A stretch of 64,000 nt of DNA from Paracoccaceae bacterium. Its GTDB lineage: Bacteria; Pseudomonadota; Alphaproteobacteria; Rhodobacterales; Rhodobacteraceae. The position numbers and the translations under genes are program-made. Shown piece by piece: positions 57,033 through 64,000 of the stretch; the first letter of the stretch is position 1; every line of letters starts with the position of its first letter. The notes below the pieces were generated by a model. It was given only the letters and a program-made list of their open reading frames with translations. It ran no database searches and was not told the DNA's origin. The DNA lies in NCBI GenBank assembly GCA_018222585.1, contig JAAFAB010000004.1:186001-250000 (forward strand), read 5' to 3'.

Positions 57033-57063
57033 ACAAAGTAACCGCTCATTCAAAGGCGCTGCT

Positions 57064-58485
57064 TCAACTATTGTCCTTCAGCGTCGCATAGGCCGACAGC
57101 GCCCTCTCGCGGCCAGCCTTCAGGTCGATCAGCGGCGCGGGCGGCTCATCGCCGGGCGACAACCCCCATGAGCGCGGCGCGGCCTCGTAGAAGCTCAGCG
57201 CCTCGGCACCCGGATCCTTTTGCCCCTCGGCCAGCCAGCGGCGGCGATACCGGGCGTCGGGGTCGAACTTCCCCGCCTGTGTCTCGGGGTTGAAGATGCG
57301 GAAATAGGGTGCGGCATCCGGCCCGCTGCCGGCCACCCATTGCCATCCCATCGCGTTCGAGGCTGGATCCCAGTCGACCAGGCAGTCCTCGAACCACTTC
57401 TGGCCGATGCGCCAGTGCACCAACAGGTGCTTGGTCAGGTAGGACGCGGTGATCATCCGCGCGCGGTTGTGCATCCGGCCGGTGACGAACAACTCGCGCA
57501 TCGCGGCATCGACGAAGGCGACACCGGTCCGCCCCTGCTTCCAGGCCAGCACGCGGGCGTCCTCCTCCTCGTCGCGCCAGTCGAAGCCATCCCAGTCCTC
57601 GCGCCAGTTGCGCGTCAGGATATGGGGCGAATGGTACATCAGGTGGTAGGCGAACTCGCGCCAGACGACTTCCTTCAGGAAGGTCTCGGCGCCGGGCTTG
57701 CCCTCTTCCAGCGCCCGGCAGCCGGCGTGCCAGCATTGGCGTGGAGAGATCTCTCCGACGGTCAGGTAGTGGGACAGGTCCGAGGTGCCCTCGCGGTCGG
57801 GGAAATCCCGTTCGGCCTTGTAGTCCGCGATGCGGTCGCGGGCAAAGAGCGCCAGTTGCTGCTGCGCGGCCTGCTCACCGGCGGCGACATGGGCGGCGAC
57901 CACCGCACGCCCGCGCCGCATTGGCGCCGAGAGCTGCCAGTCCTCCAGTGCCTCGCTGTCGGGCCATGTGTCAGGTGCGGCGATCTCTGTCGGCGCCGAG
58001 CGGACCGGGGCCACGTCGCGCCCCCTGACCGCCTTCCAGAACGGAGAATAGACCTTGTAGAACCCACCCTGCCCGGTCTCGACCGTCCAGGGTTCGAACA
58101 GCAGGTGGCCGGCGAAACTCTCGGCCTCCAGCCCGTCCTCGCGCAGGGCGGACTTGACAGCGCTGTCGCGCGCGATGGCCGCCGGATCGTAGAGCCGTTG
58201 CCAGTAGACCGCCCCGGCGCCGGTTTCCGTGACAAGGTCCCGCAGCACCGCGCGCGGATCACCGGAGCGCAGGATCAACCGGCTGCCCTTCTCCCCCAGT
58301 CGCTCGGCAAAGGCGGCCAGCCCCAGGTCCAGCCGCAGCGCGGGCGCCGCGCCCAGCCCGGTCACGCTGTCATCGCGGATGAAGACCGGGATCACCGGGG
58401 CACCGCGCGCGCAGGCGGCGGCGAGGGCCTCGTGGTCGGTGGTGCGCAGATCGCGCCGGATCCAGAGCAGGCAGGGTTTGGTCAT
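57064..58485 (-). CDS. phrB: deoxyribodipyrimidine photolyase, class I
   Basis: Light-driven repair of UV-induced pyrimidine dimers. The 473-residue protein has the N-terminal antenna-binding Rossmann domain (LLWIRRDLRTTDHEAL) and the C-terminal FAD domain with the signature from GRMHNRARMITASYLTKHLL through DWDPASNAMGWQWVAGSGPDA. Tryptophans of the electron chain are in place (WREFAYHLM, HWRIGQKW). The ATG at 58485 follows GGAGGAAAG. The gene stands alone. Confidence 0.95.
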   Translation of the reverse strand: MTKPCLLWIRRDLRTTDHEALAAACARGAPVIPVFIRDDSVTGLGAAPALRLDLGLAAFAERLGEKGSRLILRSGDPRAVLRDLVTETGAGAVYWQRLYDPAAIARDSAVKSALREDGLEAESFAGHLLFEPWTVETGQGGFYKVYSPFWKAVRGRDVAPVRSAPTEIAAPDTWPDSEALEDWQLSAPMRRGRAVVAAHVAAGEQAAQQQLALFARDRIADYKAERDFPDREGTSDLSHYLTVGEISPRQCWHAGCRALEEGKPGAETFLKEVVWREFAYHLMYHSPHILTRNWREDWDGFDWRDEEEDARVLAWKQGRTGVAFVDAAMRELFVTGRMHNRARMITASYLTKHLLVHWRIGQKWFEDCLVDWDPASNAMGWQWVAGSGPDAAPYFRIFNPETQAGKFDPDARYRRRWLAEGQKDPGAEALSFYEAAPRSWGLSPGDEPPAPLIDLKAGRERALSAYATLKDNS

Positions 58486-58665
58486 CTTTCCTCCGTCATC
58501 GGAGGCAATACGTAGCCCGAGCTGGGGCGGATCAATCCACCCGCCCGCGCGCCGGACAGAGCCGGACAGACCAGGGCGGACAAATGAGGTCGGGACCCTG
58601 GCCCGGCCGATCCTGCCCCGCGTCCCTTGTCGTGAGGCGCTGAGACCCGCCTCGATGTGCAACGG

Positions 58666-58693
58666 AAAACGCGCGCCCCGCAGGGGCGCGCGC
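58666..58693 (-). terminator. Rho-independent terminator after the BCCT gene
   Basis: Minus strand: CGCGCGCCCC / GGGGCGCGCG around a three-base loop, followed by TTTTCC. A second large GC hairpin (58707-58735) lies between it and the stop. Confidence 0.75.
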
Positions 58694-58749
58694 CACCGTC
58701 TACGTGGCGGCGCGGGGCGCAGGCCCCGCGCCGCTCCCTGTTCGCGGGC

Positions 58750-60384
58750 TCAGCTGCGCTCGGCGCGCAGGCCGCGCCAGATGGCGAAGCACATCAGCAG
58801 CAGCACCACGGTGAACGGCAGCCCGGTCGAGATCACCATCGACTGCAGCGAGGCCAGACCACCGGCCGAGAGCAGCAGCACGATGGCCACGGCGCCCTCG
58901 AAGATGCACCAGAACACCCGCTGCGGCACCGGCGCGTCGACCTTGCCCCCGGCGGTGATCGTGTCGATCACCAGCGAGCCGGAGTCAGAGGAGGTGACGA
59001 AGAAGACGATCACCAGCACGATGCCGATCAGCGAGGTGATCCCGGTCAGCGGCAGCGCGTCCAGCATCTTGAACAGCTGGATCGGCAGCTCGGCATCCTG
59101 GGCGGCGGTGTAGCCGTCCTGCACGACCTGTTGGATCGCCACACCACCGAAGACCGACATCCACAGCACGCAGACCAGCGAGGGGATCAGCAGCACGCAG
59201 ATCAAGAACTCGCGCACCGAGCGGCCGCGCGAGACGCGGGCGATGAACATGCCGACGAAGGGGCTCCAGGAGATCCACCAGGCCCAGTAGAAGCTGGTCC
59301 AGCCCTGCATGAAGTTCACGTCCTCGCGCCCGACCGGGTTCGACAGCGCCGGCAGGTACTCGACATAGGCCAGCAGGTAGTCGCCGAAGCCCGTCAGGAT
59401 GGCCACCGTCGGCCCGGCGATCAGCACGAACAGCAGCAGCAGGAAGGCCAGCCCCATGTTGATCTCGGACAGGATCTTCACCCCGCCATCCAGCCCGCGC
59501 AGCACCGAGACCAGGGCAATGGCGGTGATGCCGGTGATCAGCAGCACCTCGACGGTGTCGTTGACCGGCACGCCGAACAGCTCGCTCAGGCCCGCGTTGG
59601 CCTGGGTCGCCCCGAAGCCCAGCGAGGTCGCCAGGCCGAAAAGCGTGGCAAAGACCGCCAGGATGTCGATGCAATGACCCCACCAGCCCCAGACCCTCTC
59701 ACCGAGGATCGGGTAGAAGGCCGAGCGGATGGTCAGCGGCAGGCCCTTGTTGTAGCTGAACAGCGCCAGCGCCAGGGCGACGACCGCGTAGATCGCCCAG
59801 GGGTGCAGACCCCAGTGGAAGATCGTCGCCGCCATGCCGAGACGGGTCGCCGCCGCCTCGTCGCCTTCCGCCGCGCCGAGCGGCGCCCAGTCGGTGCGTG
59901 CCCCGCCCTCACTGGCGATGCCGCCGAAGGAGCTGGAGAAGTGGCTCATCGGTTCCGAGACGCCGTAGAACATCAGGCCGATGCCCATGCCGGCGGCGAA
60001 GAGCATCGCGAACCAGCCGATGTAGGTATAGTCGGGCGTCGCCTCGGCCCCGCCCAGCCGGACCGATCCCAGCGGAGAGACGATCAGGAAGAGGCAGAAC
60101 AGCACGAAGATGTTGGCCGCGCCGAGGAAGAACCAGTCAAAGCCCTTGGTGACGGCTCCGAAGAGCCAGGTGAAGGCCGATCCCGCCTGTTCGGGCAGCG
60201 CCAGCGTGTAGAAGACGAAGGCCACGACCGCCAGCCCCGAGACGAGGAAGACCGGGTTGTGGATGTCGAAGCCGAAGGGCCCGACCTGTCCGTCGATGTT
60301 GTCCTGACCGATCTCGTAATCGGTATTGATGATATCCGATGCGCCCTCGGGCGCCGGGATACCCTGTTCGTCCATGTCACTCAT
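58750..60384 (-). CDS. BCCT family betaine/choline/carnitine transporter
   Basis: A 544-residue secondary transporter with twelve predicted membrane helices. The sodium-site segment GMGIGLMFYGVSEPM (about 130-145) is of the Gly-Met-Gly-Ile-Gly form of sodium-coupled betaine carriers, and the aromatic substrate box appears in SFYWAWWISWSPFVGMFIARV. Long acidic N-terminal tail (about 40 residues); the C-terminus is short, lacking the long osmosensing tail of BetP. GAGGGGGA precedes the ATG. It is 13 bases after a universal stress protein gene. Glycine betaine is the likely cargo given gbcAB in the window. Confidence 0.9.
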   Translation of the reverse strand: MSDMDEQGIPAPEGASDIINTDYEIGQDNIDGQVGPFGFDIHNPVFLVSGLAVVAFVFYTLALPEQAGSAFTWLFGAVTKGFDWFFLGAANIFVLFCLFLIVSPLGSVRLGGAEATPDYTYIGWFAMLFAAGMGIGLMFYGVSEPMSHFSSSFGGIASEGGARTDWAPLGAAEGDEAAATRLGMAATIFHWGLHPWAIYAVVALALALFSYNKGLPLTIRSAFYPILGERVWGWWGHCIDILAVFATLFGLATSLGFGATQANAGLSELFGVPVNDTVEVLLITGITAIALVSVLRGLDGGVKILSEINMGLAFLLLLFVLIAGPTVAILTGFGDYLLAYVEYLPALSNPVGREDVNFMQGWTSFYWAWWISWSPFVGMFIARVSRGRSVREFLICVLLIPSLVCVLWMSVFGGVAIQQVVQDGYTAAQDAELPIQLFKMLDALPLTGITSLIGIVLVIVFFVTSSDSGSLVIDTITAGGKVDAPVPQRVFWCIFEGAVAIVLLLSAGGLASLQSMVISTGLPFTVVLLLMCFAIWRGLRAERS

Positions 60385-60397
60385 GTCGCTGTCCCCC

Positions 60398-60814
60398 TCA
60401 GTTGCGCACGATCATCACGGAAACCTTCGCGTGGCTGGCCAGGTGGCCGCCATGGGAAGGCCAGACGTAGTCGGTGATGTTGGGCACATGGCTCTGCATC
60501 ACCACCAGGTCGGCCCCGGCTTCGTCGATAGCCGCCAACAGCGAGCGATCCAGGTCGGTGACCACGTCATGACCGATCTTGGCCAGCGCACGCGCCGTGA
60601 TCCCGTGGGCCGCGCCCTGCTCTGCCGCAAAGGCGTCAAGCTTTTCGCGGTATTCGTCCGGCGTATGTGCCAGCGATCCCGGCAGGGCCGATGTGACGCC
60701 GACAAGGACAAGCTCGGCCTCGAAGCTGGCGGCCAGCTTCGCCGCCACATCGAGGGATTTCCCCAGCTTGTCCTTGTGGGCGAGATCCACCGGCACCATA
60801 ATTCTGGTGTACAT
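60398..60814 (-). CDS. universal stress protein (UspA family)
   Basis: A 138-residue single-domain Usp. The N-terminal strand is MYTRIMVPVDLAHKDK, and the nucleotide-binding motif near the C-terminus is changed: the usual GxxG-9-G(S/T) reads WPSHGGHLASHAKVSVMIV, so ATP binding may be weak. AAGGAGG precedes the ATG. It precedes and is co-transcribed with a BCCT carrier, similar in layout to teaD beside the ectoine importer TeaABC of Halomonas, where the Usp tunes uptake. A regulatory link here is inferred. Confidence 0.88.
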   Translation of the reverse strand: MYTRIMVPVDLAHKDKLGKSLDVAAKLAASFEAELVLVGVTSALPGSLAHTPDEYREKLDAFAAEQGAAHGITARALAKIGHDVVTDLDRSLLAAIDEAGADLVVMQSHVPNITDYVWPSHGGHLASHAKVSVMIVRN

Positions 60815-61027
60815 TTTGACCTCCTTCTCGTTCCGGCGCAGGGCTCTCTTGGCGGGATCTTCGTCCCGAACCGCTGCGGGGGCTTGCTGCCCCGAAGTCA
60901 ACACTAGGGCGTCAGTGCCGATTGCATAGGCGGGTCGCGCTGTCTTTTTAGTCAAAAGCGACATTTTCCATGTCGCAATCTGTGCCGCTTGCGCCGCAAA
61001 CGGGTGTTACGCCCCGTCCGCACAAGC

Positions 61028-61055
61028 AAAAGGCCCCGCAGTCACGGGGCCTTTC
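61028..61055 (-). terminator. Rho-independent terminator after acuI
   Basis: Minus strand: AAAGGCCCCG, loop TGACTG, CGGGGCCTTTT, about 30 bases past the acuI stop. The stem is symmetrical and could also stop plus-strand transcription. Confidence 0.85.
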
Positions 61056-61086
61056 AGGATTTTGGCAGGCGATGGCCGGATGCGCT

Positions 61087-62082
61087 TCAGCCGCGAAGAT
61101 CGACGACGACGCGTCCCTGCACCCGGCCCTTCAGGATATCGGCGCCAAGGCCCGGAAGGTCCTCCAGCACCGCCGGGCGCACCATCTCTTCCAGCTTCGC
61201 CATCGGCAGATCGCGCGCCACGCGCGACCAGGCCCGCTGACGGTTCTCGAAGGGCTGCATCACGCTGTCTATGCCCAACAGGTTCACCCCGCGCAGCAGG
61301 AAGGGCACCACCGTGGTCGGCAGCTTCGCGCCCCCCGCCAGCCCCACGGCCGCAACCGAGCCGCCGTATTTCATCTGGCCCAGCACCCGCGCCAGCATCT
61401 CGCCCCCGACCGCATCGACGCAGCCGGCCCAGGTTTCGCTTTCCAGCGGGCGCTTGACGGTCTCGGCCAGCTCGGCGCGCGGCACGATGCGGCTGGCGCC
61501 GAGGTCGGTCAGATACTCGGCCGTCTCGGGCCGCCCGGTGACGGCAGCGACCTTGTAGCCCAGATGCCCCAGGATCGCCGTCGCGACAGAGCCGACACCA
61601 CCAGCGGCGCCGGTCACAAGCACCTCGCCCTTATCCGGGCTCAGCCCGTGATCCTCCAGCGCCATGACGGCCAGCATGGCGGTGAAACCGGCAGTGCCGA
61701 CGGCCATCGCCTGCCGCGTGCTCAGTCCCTCGGGCAGCGGCACCAGCCAGTCGGCCTTCACGCGTGCCTTCTGCGCATATCCGCCCCAGTGCACCTCTCC
61801 GACCCGCCATCCGGTCAGCACCACCCGGTCGCCGGTGGCAAAGCGCGCGTCCTCGCTGGACTCGACCGTACCGGCGAAGTCGATCCCCGGCACATGCGGG
61901 TACTTGCGCACCAGCCCCCCGCCCGAGGGCGACAGGCAGAGGCCGTCCTTGTAGTTCACCGTCGAATAGTCGACCGAGACAAGGACCTCGCCATCCGGCA
62001 GATCGGCCTCGGAGATCTCGCGGATCTGCGGGGTGGCCTCCTCGGCGCCCTCCGGCTTCTCCATGATCAGTGCCTTGAACAT
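61087..62082 (-). CDS. acuI: acrylyl-CoA reductase AcuI (YhdH family)
   Basis: NADPH-dependent medium-chain reductase that converts acrylyl-CoA to propionyl-CoA, protecting cells from the toxic product of DMSP breakdown or 3-hydroxypropionate use. The 331-residue protein has VDYSTVNYKDGL, HVPGIDFAGTV, the nucleotide loop VTGAAGGVGSVA and the family-typical LLRGVNLLGIDSV. There are no zinc ligands, as usual. The ATG at 62082 follows GGAAAGGGAG. It lies 29 bases after a DinB-like gene. No ddd or prp genes are near, so the pathway context is open. Confidence 0.9.
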   Translation of the reverse strand: MFKALIMEKPEGAEEATPQIREISEADLPDGEVLVSVDYSTVNYKDGLCLSPSGGGLVRKYPHVPGIDFAGTVESSEDARFATGDRVVLTGWRVGEVHWGGYAQKARVKADWLVPLPEGLSTRQAMAVGTAGFTAMLAVMALEDHGLSPDKGEVLVTGAAGGVGSVATAILGHLGYKVAAVTGRPETAEYLTDLGASRIVPRAELAETVKRPLESETWAGCVDAVGGEMLARVLGQMKYGGSVAAVGLAGGAKLPTTVVPFLLRGVNLLGIDSVMQPFENRQRAWSRVARDLPMAKLEEMVRPAVLEDLPGLGADILKGRVQGRVVVDLRG

Positions 62083-62111
62083 CTCTCTCCCTTTCCGGGC
62101 CATGACGGCCC

Positions 62112-62630
62112 CTATTTCCAACCGCGCCCGCTCTCCGGCATCAGGAACAGGTCCGTGTCGCCGAGCGTCGCGCCGGCGGCGGTCAGCATGGCGTGGATCT
62201 GACCCCGGTGATGGGTCTGATGGTTGAAGAAGTGCATCACCAGCAAGCCTAGCGGCTTGCTTACCTCGCGTCCGGCCGCGCCAGAGTACCAGCGCAGATC
62301 GCCCGTCAGATCAAGCGAGCCGAGGTTTTCGGCCCACTCCTGGACATGTCCGTCCAGCCGGAACCGGTCTGCCTGCCACTCGGCGAGGGTGGCGAACATC
62401 GCCGGGCTCTCCTTGATCCCGCCCGCCGGTTTCGGCGTGCCCGCGAAGCGCGACAGCCAGATGGAATCGGCCCAGATGAGGTGGTTCGCCGTGCCGAGGA
62501 TCGAGCCGAAGAAGGCGCCGCGATCCCGGGTCAGCTCGTCCGGCGACAGGCCGGCCATGGCCTTGCCCATCTGGCGGTTCTGCCAGGCATTGTAGCGCGC
62601 CATCCGGCGGCAGTAGTCGGGACTGATCAT
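62112..62630 (-). CDS. DinB family metal-dependent protein
   Basis: A 172-residue four-helix protein of the DinB/YfiT superfamily. The metal-binding His are at ANHLIWAD (about 49), and in the pair HFFNHQTHHRGQIH (about 133-141). Members include thiol-dependent transferases and hydrolases, and many have no known activity. The gene starts a short unit with acuI downstream. Confidence 0.85.
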   Translation of the reverse strand: MISPDYCRRMARYNAWQNRQMGKAMAGLSPDELTRDRGAFFGSILGTANHLIWADSIWLSRFAGTPKPAGGIKESPAMFATLAEWQADRFRLDGHVQEWAENLGSLDLTGDLRWYSGAAGREVSKPLGLLVMHFFNHQTHHRGQIHAMLTAAGATLGDTDLFLMPESGRGWK

Positions 62631-62786
62631 CGCGGCCTCCCGTCAGGTTCCGCCCGGATATCAGCGCGCCCACGCCCCGATTGCAACCCCTCTGCGCGCA
62701 AAGGAAAAGCGGCGACCCCTGCCCGGAGCCGCCGCCTGTCTTGCCGAAGCTGTCTTGCCGAAGCTGTCTGCCCCAGGCTGAGCCCG

Positions 62787-63560
62787 TCACATCGACGAGC
62801 GATGCGCCCAGCCGGTCATCCGCCGTTCGACCCAGGCCATGATCGCGTACATGACGATCCCCTCGATCGCCAGCATCACCAGCCCGGCAAAGACCAGCGG
62901 CACGTTGAAGCGGCTTTGCGCGGCGGCCATCATGTTGCCCAGCCCGGTGTTCGACCCCACCGTTTCCGACAGCACCGAACCGACGAAGGCGAGGGTGATC
63001 GCCACCTTCAGCGAGGCGAAGAAATAGGGCATCGAGCGCGGAATGCCGACCTTGATCATGATGTCCATCTTCTTGGCACCGAGGGCACGCAGGATGTCCT
63101 CGGTCTCGGGCTCGATGGTGGCAAGGCCGGTGGCCACGTTGACCACGATCGGGAAGAACGAGATCAGGAAGGCGGTGATGATCGCCGGGATCGAGCCGAT
63201 GCCGAACCAGATGATCAGGATCGGCACCACGGCCACCTTCGGGATGGCGTTGAAGCCGATCATCAGCGGGTAGAGCCCCGCGTAGATCGAGCGCGACCAG
63301 CCGATCAGCAGCCCGATGGCCAGCCCGCCGACCATTGCCAGCACGAAGCCCAGCAGGGTCGTGTAGAGGGTCTGCAGCGAGTTGGTCCAGATCGGCCCCC
63401 AGTACTGCACGATGGCCTCGGCGATCCGCGTGGGCGCCGGCAGGAAGGTCACCGGCAGGTCGAAAAGCCGCACCGCCCCCTCCCAGAGCAGGAACAGCGC
63501 GGCGGTGTAGATCCAGGGGGCAAGCTGGATGAAGGTCGGCCCCTTGCGCGCGCCGCTCAT
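62787..63560 (-). CDS. ABC transporter permease, NitT/TauT type
   Basis: A 257-residue inner-membrane permease of a small-molecule importer, with six helices and the EAA coupling loop at LRALGAKKMDIMIKVGIPRSMPYFF. This SsuC/TauC/ThiX-like family moves sulfonates, nitrate or pyrimidine and thiamin precursors. The binding protein is not in the window, so the substrate is unknown. Its ATG overlaps the stop of the ATPase gene (ATGA). Confidence 0.9.
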   Translation of the reverse strand: MSGARKGPTFIQLAPWIYTAALFLLWEGAVRLFDLPVTFLPAPTRIAEAIVQYWGPIWTNSLQTLYTTLLGFVLAMVGGLAIGLLIGWSRSIYAGLYPLMIGFNAIPKVAVVPILIIWFGIGSIPAIITAFLISFFPIVVNVATGLATIEPETEDILRALGAKKMDIMIKVGIPRSMPYFFASLKVAITLAFVGSVLSETVGSNTGLGNMMAAAQSRFNVPLVFAGLVMLAIEGIVMYAIMAWVERRMTGWAHRSSM

Positions 63561-64000
63561 GCCGCATCCCTCGCCCGTGCGATCTCTGCGTGAAGATCCT
63601 GCACGAGATGATTGAAATCATTGTCGAAAAGAAGATCCAGGTTGCGGGGGCGCTCGAAGGGCACGCGGTGGTCCGCGATGACCCGGCCGGGGCGCGCCGA
63701 GAGCACCAGGATCCGATCCGCCAGGAAGGCGCTTTCCCGCAGGTCGTGGGTGACAAGCATCACCGTCACATCACTTTCGGCGTGCAGATCTCTGATAACG
63801 CACCACAATTCTTCTCGGGTGAAGGCATCCAGCGCGCCAAAGGGCTCGTCCAGCATCAGCAGCTCGGGCTCGTGGATCAGGGCGCGGCAGAGGTTGGCGC
63901 GTTGCTGCATCCCGCCCGACAGCTGCCAGGGATACTTCGGGCCGAAGCCCTTCAGCCCGACCAGTTCCAGCAGGTGCTCGGCGCGCTCGATGTATTCCTT
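63557..64000 (-). CDS. ABC transporter ATPase, NitT/TauT type, 5' part outside the window
   Basis: The C-terminal 147 residues of the ATPase for the adjoining permease; the frame runs open to the window edge. The signature LSGGMQQR, Walker B LLMLDEPFGALD and switch VTHDLRES are present; Walker A lies beyond the edge. The ending is of the SsuB/TauB form, with AEIARARDAA at the C-terminus. Confidence 0.93.
   Translation of the reverse strand, partial: KEYIERAEHLLELVGLKGFGPKYPWQLSGGMQQRANLCRALIHEPELLMLDEPFGALDAFTREELWCVIRDLHAESDVTVMLVTHDLRESAFLADRILVLSARPGRVIADHRVPFERPRNLDLLFDNDFNHLVQDLHAEIARARDAA

Overview
The window is about 66-68% G+C, gene-dense and free of insertion sequences, CRISPR arrays and prophage. 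Its gene content points to an alphaproteobacterium of the order Rhodobacterales (a Roseobacter/Rhodobacter relative). Indicators are a trgA-trgB-cysK locus, a DUF882 / L,D-transpeptidase / lpxD cluster, a class II DAHP synthase, a Hint-domain protein, an alphaproteobacterial-type phoR-pstSCAB-phoU-phoB locus and a 6S RNA followed by a small StsR-like RNA.

Layout. 0.1-5 kb: an HSL-type esterase, a frameshifted DUF3137 gene, and the glycine betaine monooxygenase genes gbcA-gbcB, which lie behind a cobalamin riboswitch. 5-10.5 kb: cobalamin-dependent methionine synthase metH and a short MetE-like methyltransferase. 10.5-14.7 kb: an alkaline phosphatase and a three-gene ABC system with metal-binding features. 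14.7-19 kb: a Hint protein and a doeA / argE-like / GntR operon, probably for ectoine breakdown, with two matching operator-like sites. 19-25 kb: cell-envelope genes (DUF882, L,D-transpeptidase, lpxD, an ACP and a KAS, IalB). 25.2-27.6 kb: two non-coding RNAs (StsR-like and 6S), an SGNH-like hydrolase, an anti-sigma-like protein and a small membrane protein. 27.7-31.2 kb: a GbdR-like regulator, DAHP synthase and a PAS protein. 31.4-33.6 kb: yicC, gmk and a gamma-carbonic-anhydrase-like gene. 33.6-41.1 kb: the complete phosphate-sensing and uptake locus with a three-repeat Pho box. 41.5-46.2 kb: cheD, cheB and a large chemoreceptor. 46.4-50 kb: a LuxR-type response regulator divergent from a molybdopterin-domain-like periplasmic protein and a hybrid histidine kinase. 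50-56.7 kb: DUF429, tRNA-Ser(GGA), an MscS channel and trgAB-cysK. 57-64 kb: photolyase, a usp-BCCT transporter pair, DinB, acuI and an ABC importer cut by the window edge.

How the genes fit together. Three themes recur. The first is methylated and compatible solutes with one-carbon metabolism: gbcAB, the GbdR-like regulator, the BCCT carrier, ectoine hydrolase, MetH, the MetE-like enzyme and the acrylyl-CoA reductase homologue. The second is phosphate: pst/pho genes, and an alkaline phosphatase with its own candidate Pho box. The third is the envelope and stress: lipid A, peptidoglycan, tellurite-resistance genes, a mechanosensitive channel, 6S RNA and a candidate heat-shock-type sRNA. The most unusual observation is that the only clear cobalamin riboswitch is oriented toward gbcAB, whose enzyme is a Rieske oxygenase that needs no B12, rather than toward the adjacent B12-dependent metH.
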